From Pyxicephalus adspersus (Eukaryota; Chordata; Amphibia; Anura; Pyxicephalidae): DNA of 64,000 nt. Of this stretch, positions 10,807 through 22,953 are shown in pieces. A program made the translations under genes and the position numbers. Where the stretch lies: NCBI RefSeq assembly GCF_032062135.1, contig NC_092868.1, positions 45,325,603-45,389,602 on the forward strand, in the 5' to 3' direction. The stretch's first letter is position 1. The number at the start of each line of letters is the position of its first letter. The notes beneath the pieces are model-generated. The model saw only the letters and a program-made list of their open reading frames with translations, was not told where the DNA came from and did not search any database.

Positions 10807-12459
10807 CCATGAAGATCCTTGTTGAGACCTTCTGTTTTAAGGGGACAACTTTCTGTTCCCGACTCCTATTTGTGCTCCTGCATTGTCTACCTGTAACACA
10901 GAATTGTAATGGGAACTAAAAATGGCTATTTCACCAAAGATTTAACACAACTGCCAAAATCAGGAAACCGGCAGCCATTGGTGAAGTGCTTGGCAGCAAG
11001 TGGCAACCCAAGATAAAAAAAGTGAAATCATGGATTTTAATGAAAACCTGCAATTGTTGTGGATACAACGTATTTTTACCAATCACGTTATGGCTGGTTA
11101 TCATGGCTTACATCTACTTAAATTTGTTTAGAAAGCATGCAGATTTATTAGCTGCTAGGGTTCCGTCTAGTGACCAGCCTGAGTCCAGCTGGCCCTTTTC
11201 TAGAGCAGGTTAGAAAAAGATAAGAAGGGTCTGGCCAGTTGCTATGACCAACACACAACGTTTTGGGTCCTCTAGCTTTGATAACATGGAAATTAATGAT
11301 TCTTTTGTCTTTTGATTTCCTGTTGAGCTTTGTTTCCAGTTGGATGAATGTGACTTTGTACTATGGCTGTCCCACTCCTCTGTCTTGTATTGGCATACTG
11401 ACATGGCCCCTCTGCGGCTGCTCTCTTAGTCTGGTGTGGCAGGTTGGGCCGGGCACAGCAAAATTTCGGTATGCATGAGGTTATTGTTCCATGGGAAACT
11501 GGCTCCCTTCCTACTCGTAATCTGTCAACAACAGATTTTCAGGGAAGAGAAAAAAACTTCCCAAATATGAAGTGAATGCAGCATGCTGGGCTGATGTCTT
11601 AGCAAGCAGACCTGGAGCTCAGTCTTTGTAGCCGGAATGATGACGTGTACTCTGCTAGGCCGGGTATAAACTACCGGATCTCAATTATACCCTTCACCCT
11701 TCTAATAGCCTATTTGTTGTACGTATGTTTCTTAAAGGAGAACACTAGGCTGATAGAAAGAAAACAAGAAACAATTTAATCATTAAACAAAAGCCAAATT
11801 TTCTTAACAAAAAGAAATGATTCTGTAGTCCATGTAATGTCCACTTCATATATTGACAATTTACATAAATCTACCGTTGCCATAAATAATTACCAATTAT
11901 TTATCCTTACCAGGATAATGGCCATACTAGATCCTGTTTTTAATTCTTCATCAATATTTTATGACATTATGCAGCAACGGTATCTTTTTTCAGGAACGTT
12001 TATTGATTTCTTGTCTTTGAACTTTGCCTAGGATGATGATATTATTCTACAATAAGCAGCAGGAAGAATTTCCCCAGTCTCTTCATGATAACTTTGTAGT
12101 AATTTGTTCATTGCAGTAATTTGTAATTATAGTAAAGTTGGTGGCAGTTTTTGTTAGTGGTCAGAATTGCCAAAACATACAGCATGAGCAAGCCCTTTCC
12201 TAGATTTGCCACCAGTGTGGGTCAAACATGCCTCTGCTTGGTTTGCAGACCATTGATTGATTTGTTAGGGCAAATCTTTGGCTTCAGGTATAGCAAAAGC
12301 CAAATTAAAGTTTAAATTGTCAACTAATAAATGTGGCCGTGTAAATGTAAACAGATAGCCATGTTTAAATGCTGGCTTTTCCATGTGTACATGATACAAG
12401 AAAACCAACGTTAGCTCCAAAAATAGCTTAGTTTGGTTCCAATAGAACACAATCAAATG
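10807..12459. other. unique DNA, no gene seen
   Basis: No repeat family or exon recognised. An 8-bp inverted repeat GGGTATAA/TTATACCC sits at about 11662-11692. The minus-strand frame 12265-12615 overlaps the V-SINE fragment and is not a gene. Confidence 0.5.
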
Positions 12460-12550
12460 GGAACCATATGGTTTACTCTGGGTACTTTGGTTTCCCACAG
12501 ACCTCCAAAGACATGCAGTTAGGGGAACTGGCTCCCCAGAAATTGTAATT
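12460..12550 (+). mobile_element. V-SINE fragment
   Basis: Only the second half of the V domain is recognisable: CTCTGGGTACTTTGGTTTCC, CACAGACCTCCAAAGACATG, CAGTTAGGGGAACTGGCTCC. The tRNA head and L2-like tail are absent. Confidence 0.7.
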
Positions 12551-14098
12551 GGTATGAGTGGAAAAAAAGGAGCAAAATCAAAGATCAGCATAAGCTGCCG
12601 CTTGCTGCGTGCCACATTAATGCATGATAATAATGTTAAATAATATACCTACAAATATAAGAATTAGTATCAATTTCACATTCTATGTACTACCTAAAAA
12701 AATTAAAATCAGCAACACTGCCTGCTCCTGTTAATAATGGTGATGAAGCTAATTCAGGTTACCGAGCCCCCTACTAGCCTATCCTTCAATCCAATTATAG
12801 CCACTGTCCTTGTGATCTCTTCCGCCCCTTGCTCTTCTGGGCATGAGGTTCCATCACTTCTTCCCAGTGTGCAGTATTCAAGTAGCCAGTCCAGGTCCGA
12901 AGGCTGCCATCTGATTAGAAAAACATCATGTACCCTGGGTAAGCTCCAACACCATCTTACATGGAGCTTACGCAAGATCAACTCTTGTAGGACCAAGAAC
13001 GGGAAGTATAACTGGGTCACAGGGTGGGCTACTAAGAGACTCTGAATAGACAAAATAAAAGTGTCTTTGCATGGACCCATCATAATTTTCTGTGTTAATG
13101 ACTTGCAAAGTAAAGACAGGCCATTTACTTTGTATAACAGAAAAAAATGAAGCAGCAAATTTGACAATGCAGCGCACCATAAATCTTAGCAAGGGTGCAG
13201 CAGTAAAATGTAGCTCAGTTGTGTTTCAGATATTGTATGCGTGCCCTGGGGTGCCATTCTAAATAAATAACACTGCAGTGCATAGTACTTTGCGTTATCG
13301 TGCAATGCAATGAAACACCCAATATTGTGCATTTTCCAAACACTGCAAAACCTAAAAAGGCATAAATCAGCCTTTCAAAATTAGCAGCTAGGCCTAATAT
13401 TTCAGAATTTTAGGTGGTTGGGTCTCTATTCCCGCCTTGCTATCTAAACTAAATGCAATATTTTTGTGTGTTTGTTGTTTACTCTATTTTCTGTTTGTTT
13501 TGTGTTTTCATCACAAAAGGAAATTAGTGCTACCAACACCAAAAAAATGGTAGATTTGTCTAGCTCCATCTTTCTAATACGCATCCGCTCAACAGCAACC
13601 ATTTCCCGGACTTTCTGAAGCGTCACTGATAAGCGTTGGGAAACGAGCAGGGCAGAAGTTCGGTACAGTGGGAGATATTTCTGAAGGTGAAAGATGAGAC
13701 AGCCATGTTATGTTTCACCATCCCAGTCTGCACTAATCCCTCTGATTTTCTCAACCTAAGAAAAAAAATAAAATGAAACGGGCTGTTCATAGAGCCGGAG
13801 GATTTCTGTGATTAATTAAATCAGGATTTGCAGGGAGTCAGAAGGTCATCCTCCCGTATTGTGTAGGTCTTGCACACCAGGTCTGCTTTACTTATGCACT
13901 CTGCTCCTGGCAGCAGGTGACTGTTAACCCGCTGAGTGCTACAGGGCGCTTCAGAACAAAACCCGGCCACTCTTCTGAGGTTTCTTACAAATTGCAGAAT
14001 TCCAGTAAAATGTATAGAATCTGCCGTCTGGACAAAATATTATGTTAATTAAAGGGGACCGGTCAATGTGAGCAGTATTTCAACATACACTAGCTCGC
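12551..14098. other. unique DNA, possible conserved noncoding segment
   Basis: Two overlapping open frames on opposite strands (12737-13045 plus, 12754-13167 minus, 137 codons) have no recognisable domain. The segment 13770-14000 lacks repeats and includes GATTAATTAAATC and balanced composition, so it could be a conserved noncoding element. Confidence 0.4.
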
Positions 14099-14101
14099 TA
14101 A

Positions 14102-14525
14102 AGGTGCGTACACACTTCCAATTTTTATCGTTCCAATCCAACGACGAACGATCGATTGGGCAAAAAATCGTTCGTAAAAAAGTAACCAACGACGCCGACG
14201 AACGAGGAAAGTCGCTGGAAACGAACGACCGGACTGGTGGATCGGATTGGACGACGATCGTTGAACATCGTTCGTGTGTACTGTCGTTCGTTGATCGTCC
14301 ATGGGCTGAGCATGCGTAATGAACGAACGTTCATTCACTTTCCTGTCGTGCACATAGTTCCTCTATCGTTCAAACGATCGTATCTATTGTGTGTACAATA
14401 TCTACGAACGATCGTGTCGTTATCTCTATGTGCAGGATCGGTGCTATACGATCGTTCGTAGATATCGTGCAGGATCGTTCGTCGTTCGTTTTCCAACGAT
14501 AATAATTGGAAGTGTGTACGTAGCT
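14102..14525 (+). mobile_element. Harbinger-like element, CpG-dense and apparently young
   Basis: Ends are AGGTGCGTACACACTTCC and, inverted, AGCTACGTACACACTTCC, each continuing into AATT and a TATCGTT string. TAA duplications lie at 14099-14101 and 14526-14528. The 424-bp body is packed with reiterated ACGAACGATCG and CGATCGTTCG strings on both strands, with far more CpG than the surrounding DNA. No transposase frame is present. Retained CpGs and intact ends suggest recent insertion. It belongs to the longer subgroup together with 14771-15206. Confidence 0.82.
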
Positions 14526-14770
14526 TAATTTGGCCAATAACATATTTTTGCCAGATATAAAATAAAGAAAAAGAAGAACTGGATATGTTTAAAAAAAAAA
14601 ATCAGTAAACTTAAACCCAAAAAACAAAAGTGCATCTATGAAAACATATATAAAAGCTGCCAAAGGATTTGGATTTATCTCCATCCATTCCTTACATTAC
14701 ACAACTTTGCCACCCAGCTTTGACTAGCAGACTTGATCTTTCGTTGCTGTAGTTTTACTTTCATGTGTTA

Positions 14771-15206
14771 GGCTAGGTACACACGTGCAATAATTGTTGT
14801 TAGAAAACGAACGCTTAACGACCGTTCAACGATTATTCATGAATATTTTGAACAATCATATTGTGCACAATTCTGTACATGCTGAAATGATACGATCATT
14901 CAAATATAATCCACCAATAATGTACAAACGCTAGGTTCAAACGTTTGAACAATGCAGGAAGTGACGTGTATAGGAGAAAGTGTACTGCAGAACCATCCAT
15001 GATCACTGAACAACCCTACACACAATAGATTACGAACGATCATCGCCCAATAAGATCCGTCCGGGACGGTCGTTTATTTCCAGTGACAATCCTCATTCAT
15101 CTGTGTCATTGGCCAGTCGTTGTGAACTTTCTTGTTAACGATTATCTGACAATCGGTCATTAGTTGTTTGTTTCCAATGTTAATAATTGCACGTCTGTAC
15201 GTAGCC
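14771..15206 (+). mobile_element. Harbinger-like element, older copy
   Basis: Termini GGCTAGGTACACACGTGC and, inverted, GGCTACGTACAGACGTGC match through CAAT(A/T)ATT. A TTA precedes the element but the right flank reads TGG, so the duplication has decayed or the end is shifted. The interior repeats ACGATTATTC-like and AACGATTAT strings, with many CpG sites degraded to TpG or CpA relative to the 14102 copy. No transposase is encoded. Confidence 0.78.
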
Positions 15207-15372
15207 TGGGACCCCTTTCCAATCCCATCCTATGGATTGAAGAAAAGAACCATGGCACTGGATAGGTAACACAGGCGCCCAATAACATTTTTAAGGTGTT
15301 TGCAGAATCAAGGGAAGATGGAAGTGATGGGTCACTGGGGTAACAAATCTTTTTTTTCTTCTTTCAGATATA

Positions 15373-15657
15373 AGTTATGTACACACATGATCTTTCATGG
15401 TCGTTTCCAATGACAGATGGAGGAATTAGTGTTGTACACACAGCATCTCTCTTTTCTATAGAAGGGGAAGATAAGCAAGTGGTATCCCGCTGAGCTCTCT
15501 TCAATAGGAGTGAACAGTGAGTGTTCCCATTGATCCACCAGAATGGATGGATGAACCGCATCAGGGGACCACTGTACATGTGTCAGATTTTCGCACAACA
15601 AGCACAACGATTTATCTTGTGATGATGAACAAAATTTTGACATGTGTCTATGCAGCC
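15373..15657 (+). mobile_element. Harbinger-like MITE, short subgroup
   Basis: Left end AGTTATGTACACACATGATC; right end, inverted, GGCTGCATAGACACATG. A TAA follows the right end and TAA overlaps the left junction. The interior matches 6184-6514: GGTCGTTTCCAATGAC, GTTGTACACACAGCATC, CAAGTGGTATCCCGCTGAGC, GACCACTGTACATGTGTCAG, ATTTTCGC. It is nonautonomous. Confidence 0.78.
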
Positions 15658-16296
15658 TAACATGCTTGATAGGGAACCAAATTTTAGTTTTCAGTCTTCA
15701 AAAAATAACATCCAGATTCCAATTGGCTGATACAGGCACCACAGATGCTTTTTTATCGGTTGCAGAATTCAGCTTCGTAGCTCCATGTTTTCTATCCTGC
15801 AGAATAAGCCAATAATGATGAAAGCGCACAGCAATGCGCCCATATAATAGAAATATAGCTCGTGAAGATGTCATGTTAGTGTTCATTGCTGGGGATTTGG
15901 CCTTATGACATGGCAGCACATGTGCTAACGCAGGAGAAGGCTGTTCTAATGAATGAGAAATAAAAATCAGGATTATACGGCTTATTCACTTGAAAGGCTC
16001 TGCATAGCCTGGGCTAAAAATGTGAAATACGTCAGACACCCACTTTTGTGTGTCTGTTAAAAATGTAGTTTATTAAAGGGATCAAAGGGAAGATGTATCT
16101 AGATATGTCAATGCAGAAGAAGCTCACATTATTCTTCAGAGGTGGTAACGATGGTAATTTTTTTTTTTTAATCAACTAGACATGATTGGAGCGTGATAAA
16201 TGGTTTGTCTATGTGTATGAGTAACACTGATAAAAAGACATTTTCTTTGCAGTTCACAGTTTGCTCTCTGAGTGCCAAATATTAAATATGATGTTG

Positions 16297-16590
16297 GATA
16301 CTACGTGTCAGATGATTCTCCTTTGAGATGAATTGCCATGCTCGACTGGGGCGAAAATCCTGCATGTGTACAGCAATCCCCCTACATCATTCATCAGTGG
16401 TGGATTGGTGAGCAATCTATTGGGAATGAGCGAGTGCTGTGCACTCCTATAGAGAGGAACATAGCAGGATGACACTCACTCATTCCCCACTGAACAGAAC
16501 AGAATTGCATGTACAGTGCTCATTCATCACTGGAAATGATCATCAAAGACCATTTGCGCCAACACTGATTGACATCTGTATGGGACTGAA
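16297..16590 (-). mobile_element. Harbinger-like MITE, reverse copy
   Basis: Read on the minus strand it has the family order, with GGCGCAAATGGTC, GATCATTTCCAGTGATG, GTTCTGTTCAGTGGGG, CTATAGGAGTGCACAGCACT, and TGCTGTACACATGCAGGATT followed by TTCGCCCC. The ends and target site are worn, so the boundaries are approximate. It is the last of four copies within 2.5 kb. Confidence 0.72.
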
Positions 16591-17221
16591 GTCCTTGGTG
16601 CCAAAGCTGCAGCCCTTTGCTACTTATTGTGTAGCCCTTGGGGCCCCTAAAGGCTATAGTCTGTATTTTCCTTTATAGTTACAAGAAGAAAATTGTTTTC
16701 TAGATGAATAATTCAGCTTCTTTTTTAACTTTGTATTTATCTCTCCTGTGCTGATCACTCTCTTTTCACTTTTTATTTTATTTTTCCTTTTGTATTGGGT
16801 ATTGCTGAAAGGATATGGGAAAAGTCATTTATAGGGAGGCTGTAGGAAGCACAAATGTGGAAGGATTAGATTGTGAAAGTTTGAGAAAGACTGGTATGCT
16901 GTAATATTACTGATCTCTAGCAGTCTCATGTCTATGACAGTCTCTTGAAGCGTGTACAAAGTCTCCAACAATTCCCCATGTCTCCACTCTCTGACCATCT
17001 GCATGTCTGTAGCCTCTGGGACTCTCTAGCATTATACTAACTGAATATTATACATGGTCCTGGTGATATCAATTGTTGTACTTGAGACCCCCATATCTAA
17101 ACGATGGACCACCACTGACCTAATTGAACAGGACTTAATTACCACAATTAGCACCATAGAACCCAATGTGCCAACACCCTTTGCTAAGGGTCCTAAAGAC
17201 ATAAAGCATCATCGTCACAAT
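16591..17221. other. unique DNA, no gene seen
   Basis: T-rich at 16720-16800, otherwise unremarkable. No repeat or exon is recognised. Confidence 0.5.
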
Positions 17222-17438
17222 AGGCCTAATTTATTAAAGCTTTCCAAGACTGGAGAAGATAGACTTTTATAGGAGGACCTGGGTGATCCAACGAATAGAT
17301 TTCTTAAAAATCGTTTGCTATTAGATGGCAAATATTTTCAGTACTGGACCAGATCTTTTTCAGGTTTGCTGGATGACCCATGTTCTCCCATGATAGTCTA
17401 TTCTCTCCAGTCTTGGAGAGCTTTATTGAATCAGACCC
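17222..17438. mobile_element. palindromic MITE (family 'GGGCCTGATTTATTAAA')
   Basis: A 217-bp element whose halves are inverted copies: AGGCCTAATTTATTAAAGC, TTTCCAAGACTGGAGA, ATAGACTTTTATAGG against CCATGATAGTCTATTCTCTC, CAGTCTTGGAGAGC, TTTATTGAATCAGACCC. The same unit recurs at 56951, 60401 and, in part, 62538. No open frame is conserved. The superfamily is unassigned because target duplications are unclear. Confidence 0.78.
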
Positions 17439-17571
17439 AACATGAGGGGTGGCAAAAACCTAAACACTATAACTTTTGAATATACAGAACCTTTCTGGCA
17501 TTAGGTCTTCTGGAGGAGCTATGAGAGAACACTTCTCATCTCATTTATTTTGGTGCCTAAAGACATGAGAG

Positions 17572-17911
17572 TAGGGGTCCCCAACCCCCGGGTCCACGTC
17601 TGACAGGTGGGCTGCAGCTCTGGCTGGTGCATCCCCCAGCAGAGTCAGGAGAAGCACCCCTCTTGGGGGGGCGAATCAGCCAAAGCCTCGGACCATGTCT
17701 CGTGTATGCATCGCAGGCTCAGGGCAGTGGGTGAGTTGTGTCTCTGGACACAGGCTCAGACCTGCGATGGGAGAGCGGTGGGTTCTGGCACCATGACGTC
17801 ATTAAAGGGGACGTTTCTTCCCCTTTGGGTGACACACTGCTTCCCACGCATGGTCTGTTTGGAGTCCGTGCATTTAGTGGTCCGTGAGCTACAAAAGGTT
17901 GTGGACCGCTG
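17572..17911 (+). mobile_element. short hAT element (CAGGGGTCCCCAACC family)
   Basis: The termini TAGGGGTCCCCAACC and GGTTGTGGACCGCTG are inverted copies with a hAT-type start. Flanking 8-bp duplications CATGAGAG (17564-17571) and CATTAGAG (17912-17919) match at 7 of 8 bases, which fits the hAT superfamily. The 340-bp body is GC-rich and has no transposase domain; the 130-codon frame at 17607-17999 crosses the right end and is incidental. Related copies lie at 22954 and 28209. Confidence 0.87.
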
Positions 17912-17919
17912 CATTAGAG

Positions 17920-19514
17920 GAAAACGGTCTGAAGTTGTATGTTTGATGGCATCTCAATATCACCATCCAACACTTAACCTGTCCTGGTCAACTGATTGAT
18001 GGTAGCTTTAGCCATTATTTACTTTTTTGAAAAAAGATATTGTAATATGGGATCTATGCTACCTATTAGTTCCTAAGTGGCTACAGCAGTAGCTAAGGAA
18101 AGCAGCTTTGCACTAAGTTAGGGGCTTAGAATGACACAAGTCCTGTCTTGGTCTTTAAATCTCCTAGAAATGCAAAAACATCATAACAACTAAAGAAAAT
18201 GTAGTAAAAGCATTGCAACTCATGTATAGTAATTTTTTGCACCTTTTGAAGCCATCCGCAAAAGCAGGAAGTTTCCAGTAAGAACAATCTAGCGGTGACT
18301 GAACTGTCCATCTGGAAATGTCTGCAGAGCTTTGTCTTCACTGAGGTCAAGAGGGTTGTGTTCCACAAACAGATCTGTGTGCCAAGACCCTGAGCATAAT
18401 TAGTTCCTGTTTATCTTATATCCTTCCAGTACAGCATCTTGGCACTTCAGCGTTAGTATTGAGGGTCAGAGGTTAAAACTATCAAGGAACAACTTACACC
18501 TAAAATAGCCAAATAGACACTATGCTAATCTAGCAGTTCTAAGAGACAAGTACAGTCTCTGATTTTACTAACAGAGGCTATGTTAGGACTCCAGTGAATG
18601 ATTGAATGTCCAATAACCCAGCCTGCATTCCTGTGACTAGTGAGACGTTCATTGGGCAATAACGGATAGTAAGAAATAAAATACTAAAAATATATATTTA
18701 CTGTATTTATAAAAAAATAATATTGGGCTATGATAAAAGTACTTTTCCCATATAGTAGGAAAATCCCACAGCAATGATGGCCATACATGTTGGGTTGTCA
18801 ACTGGCAGGTAAGAATGGATTTTGTTGCCCATGTTATTAATGGGATAAAGATGCCGGTAGTTTTTCACAACCTTACAGACATAATAAAATAATTTAGATC
18901 ATGTCAAGTCAATTTTCTCTTTAAAACGACCAATCAGAACAAAAAGAAAATTATTGAATTGGATGAAATTGATTGGATTTGCTGGCAGGACTATTTTTAT
19001 ATAAGGTTTTTAAAAATCAAATAACCCATTTAAAAAAGGACCTAGAATCAGATATATTTATTAATGTTCAGTGTAGACCTGGGATGTGTGATGTTTTACC
19101 ACTTTAAAGTCAACAAATATTATCAAACAACAGATACATTGGTCCTTGTGACTTTCTGCAGAAAAACAAGTGGAAGTGAGAAGACTGAGGAAATATTTCT
19201 TCTTTTCTGCAGCAGACCAATTTGATCATCACTAGGCAAAGTCACTAGGCTAGATTGGTTGCACTGTTTTTAATAAAGGTTGGTATTGTTTTGTTACATT
19301 TGACTTACAAGTTTATTCTATATACAAATATTAAACAGTACAAAGGAGTAGAATCAGCTCTCACTAATGTGAAACTTTTTTGAATTTTTTGTTTTGTGTT
19401 GGATTTACTGTATAAGGATTGGAGGTTTGGAGCCTATTGGGATTGTCAAACTAAATCGATTAGCCCAGAGGATTATGGACAACGTTATGACAACAGATAT
19501 GAACAAAAACAACC
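17920..19514. other. unique AT-rich DNA, no gene seen
   Basis: No repeat family is recognised. Several A/T runs occur between 18680 and 19080. Nothing coding can be supported. Confidence 0.5.
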
Positions 19515-19754
19515 ATATTCGGCTTGCTCCTACTTTCTGCTCATTTAAAAGAGCACTCAAAACCCATTTTTCAAACTTGCCTACCCATCTTCTTCTGTCT
19601 TTTGACAGTTATTGGTGTTACTTCCCCCAACTCCTAGATTGTAAGCTCTCCTGTGCCACTGTCTGTATTCTCCCATCATTTGCAACCCTTATTTAATGTA
19701 CAGCGCTGTGTATTATGTTGGCGCCATAAATCACGTTTATTATTCTTCCTATTA

Positions 19755-19808
<54 letters not shown>
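19515..19808 (+). mobile_element. L2-type LINE 3' end ending in (AT)n
   Basis: Begins in the last codons of the L2 reverse transcriptase ORF: the frame reads RLAPTFCSFKRALKTHF and continues NLPTHLLL, as in the minus-strand copy at 20215. The untranslated tail follows (TAGATTGTAAGCTCTCCTGT, TACAGCGCTGTGTATTATGT, TTGGCGCCATAAATC). The normal ATT tail has been extended into about 22 AT dinucleotides at 19764-19808. Confidence 0.88.
19764..19808. repeat. (AT)n microsatellite
   Basis: About 22 uninterrupted AT dinucleotides seeded in the tail of the L2 fragment. Likely length-polymorphic. Confidence 0.95.
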
Positions 19809-19810
<2 letters not shown>

Positions 19811-19930
19811 TTAAACTCTCTGATCAGGGTTCAATTCATTAATCAAAGATATAAAGTTCTTACCTTGGTGGGGATATGTTTAATCTCTAACTGGATAAAC
19901 TTTAGTTACTGTATATTGCAAACATCAATA

Positions 19931-20613
19931 TATTATTTTTATTATTAATATTAATATTATTATTAATAATAATAATAAACAGGATTTATATAGGGCCAAC
20001 ATATTGCACAACGCTGTACATTAAACAGGGGTTGCAAATGACAGATGAATACAGACAGTGACACAGGAGGAGGAGAGGACCCTGCCCAGGACCCTTACAA
20101 TCTAGGAGGTGGGGGAAGTAACACACAATAGGATGGGAGATATGTAGTGGTTGGAAGTAGTGAGGGTTTCAAAATACAGAAGAAGATGGGTAGGCAAGTT
20201 TAAAAAGGTGGGTTTTAACAGAAAGTAGGAGCAAGCCGAAAAGGATGGGGAAGACCATTCCAGAGAGTTGGGGCAGCTCTGGAAAAGTCTTGGAGCCATG
20301 CGTGTAATGAGGTTATGAGTGAGGAAGTCATTAGCAGGTCACTGGAGGAGATAAGAGAGCGGCTGGAGAAGTGTTTTTTTACCAGGCTAGAAAGGTAAGT
20401 GGGACAAGAACTGTGGAGGGATTTGAAGGCAAAGCACAGGAGCTTGAATTTGATTCTCAGGTGAAATGGAAGCCAATGGAGAGATCTGCAAGGAAAGGAA
20501 GAGGAGCGGTGGGAAGGATGGATGAGTTTGGCTGCAGCGTTCATATTTGATTGTAGAGGAGAGAGTTGAGTTAGTGGAATACCAGAGAGGAGGAGGTTAC
20601 AGTAGTCAATATA
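19931..20613 (-). mobile_element. L2-type LINE 3' end, 683 bp
   Basis: On the minus strand it runs from coding sequence at 20613 to an ATT/AAT tail at 19931-19977. The tail carries the standard order AGGATTTATATAGGGCCAAC, ATATTGCACAACGCTGTAC, CAATCTAGGAGGTGGGGG on the plus strand. The coding part is described separately. The 5' truncation point falls at GACTACTGT, the same base as in the copy ending at 31290. No clear target duplication was found. Confidence 0.9.
20215..20613 (-). pseudogene. L2 reverse transcriptase C-terminal fragment
   Basis: The open minus-strand frame includes DYCNLLLSGIPLTQLSPLQ, LHWLPFHLRIKFKLL and AAPTLWNGLPHPFRLAPTF. In L2, CR1 and Rex1-type LINEs these elements (DYCN, NAA(A/R)LI, LHWLP, LWN-LP) form the region C-terminal to the catalytic reverse transcriptase core. 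The YADD active-site region and the endonuclease are missing, so the piece is a dead fragment. The upstream methionine of the open frame lies in flanking DNA and is not a LINE start. Confidence 0.87.
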
Positions 20614-22945
20614 TAAAGTAACATACAAATATTGTTTCCCTACATGCACTCACTTCTGTGACACCTACACATCATTTTTGTTTTTCCTTTATGATGTCCA
20701 CTGACCATGCCTGCCTGCGTGAGATGTAACAGGGTGGCCATGCTGAAGCACAACGCTTGTCACCCATAAACAGAAGTGCCGGAACAAGAAGCCTTATGGT
20801 AGGATTACCAGTTTTAGCCCCTTTGTGACTGCAATACAGTTGTAAAATACCTATTGCCATAACATGAATTACCCTTACAGCAGAGAACTGTAGGAATGTG
20901 CAACTGGATGTGTTTCTAGTTCTTTGACCTATAGTCAGAAGGTCTACCCAAAATGCAAAAATGTTCACATTTAAGTAAAAAATATATAAATTATAAGTAA
21001 GCTAAGTAATTTAATGACGTTAAAATGCATTATAAAAGTAACATAAATATTTAGTAATATGAAAATGTATTATGTAATGATAGATATGTATCAACCTAAG
21101 CTGTTTTTGTTTCTTTCTTTTTAAAGAATCACACAATAAATTAATATTTTATGATTATAATTTTTGTTAAATTTTAATAGGCACCTGAAAAATCCTGAAA
21201 AAACAAAAACTGGATTAGAATTTAAGTAAGAGTTGATACAGATTTATAAAAAGACCCCATAGTGTTCTTGCCACATAACATTCAATAGCATACCAAGGCT
21301 GCTAAACATGGTCTGGTCCTCGATAAAACTCTGGGCACAAAGAGTTAATGAAAGCTTGATATCTATAAAGAATACAGGTCATTCGGTTTGCATGTTAAAG
21401 CATATATGGAATTTCAGTAATTGGGTTTAGATCTACTTTAATTCCACAAATGTGCTAACTGGTTTGCAGTCTTGCCTTGGGTTCAGAACCTACCTAAAGG
21501 GGTTTTGCATGGAGTTTATATGGTTTTCCTTTTGCTTGTATAAACTTCCATCCTGATTTGGATAGATTTTGGATTAATCTTCTGCCAACCTTTTATATCT
21601 CTTTTAATTTAATTGTCACCATTGGGAGGTCACATTCTCTCCAGTTGATTTTCTATTTATATTGCATTGAATAGATTATAACAATAAGAGTAAGATTGCA
21701 CCATGAGCTCCAGCAGAAGGTCTTATCCTCTTCCCAGAAAATTGTAAACAATGATCCTTTAAAACAAGACAAATGTGTTATAAAAATTCTTTAGTGATAT
21801 ATAAAAGAAACTAATGTAGTAAAAGAATTTTGGCTGCAAAGCAAACCAGTCAAGGCTTAGTAAAACTAAGGACACGCTGGCATTTATGTAAGTAGCAATC
21901 TCTTTCATGTCTGTATCAACTTATCATCCCGTAAGGCACATCATCTGCAGTGAAAAGGATTTAAAGTAATTAGGTGACACTTGTTTTGTCATGGTATGGA
22001 TCAGATTCTCTCCTTTTGTGTATCATTTGGAAAACTATTTCTAATGTTCCAATGGAACCTGCCAATCAAGTTTCTGTCAAGGAGAAAACAGACACATATG
22101 ATGTTAGAAAGATCCTCCTGAGATACGGCTTTTAGGACAGATCAGTCAGGCCGTGGGTGGCTTGCGGCAAACGGTAATCTTTATAGTGTTGAGTGTTACA
22201 CCTTTAGTTGTTACGTATTGACCAGTCTGGATAACTAGGGCTGATACTGTCTGTAGGCAACAAAAAAAGTTTTCACCAGCCTTGATTGCTTTTGAACCTT
22301 TGAAGGTGTGTCTGTTGTATTGCATGCGGATTAGAAAGGCAGAGATTTGGTGACAAGGCTGTGGTTTTGTCTGTTGGTAGCCAAATATCTTTGCAGCTAG
22401 TGAATGCAGGGCCAATATCATAAATTTCAGGGCCCCATGCTAAGTAAACTTCCTTCCCCAATGTCTATAAGTTCCAGCTTTGCAGATGTCAAGTTCTTTT
22501 GATTGGGGCCCAGTATAGAAGTAACCCTTGTCCCCCTGGAGTGGATGCTCAGTTTAGCTGGTCCAGTCAAAATGACTCAATCAGGCAAAGACCCATGTTG
22601 TAAGACAGCCAATTATACCAACCTCTCTTTATATTGTGCCCCCCCAAAAAATGTAGAAGGACCCAGAGGACATAGGTAGGGGATTTTTTACAGGGAGGGT
22701 ACCAGTGTAATTTTCTTCCCATGGATTCAAGATGTTACACGCTTTTGTAAGCATTAGCTATGGAGAAGTAATTTTGGGCACAGATGCTTGCACCAAAATA
22801 TTTGACATTCTAGAATATAAATGTTCACAAATAAAAAAGGGTAAGCTACGTAAAAAAGCATAATTTGCATAACAAATGGAACCCATAGCTTGAGCTTCCT
22901 CCCCTACAACCTTTACCTAATGCCTAACATCACCAATAACACATC
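20614..22945. other. unique AT-rich DNA, no gene seen
   Basis: No recognisable repeat. 20980-21240 is very AT-rich. The segment 21890-22100 is repeat-free with moderate GC and could be conserved noncoding DNA. Minus-strand frames at 20672-20968 and 22146-22421 lack known domains. Confidence 0.45.
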
Positions 22946-22953
22946 GTCTACAC

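Noticed and set aside
11662..11692. GGGTATAA/TTATACCC hairpin as a regulatory site
   Set aside because: Eight-base arms are expected by chance in 64 kb and nothing around it suggests function.
12737..13167. Overlapping 102- and 137-codon frames on opposite strands
   Set aside because: No domain, no repeat hallmark and no credible splice context on either strand.
17607..17999. 130-codon frame as a hAT transposase remnant
   Set aside because: Most of it lies in the short nonautonomous element, and no transposase or dimerisation motif is visible.
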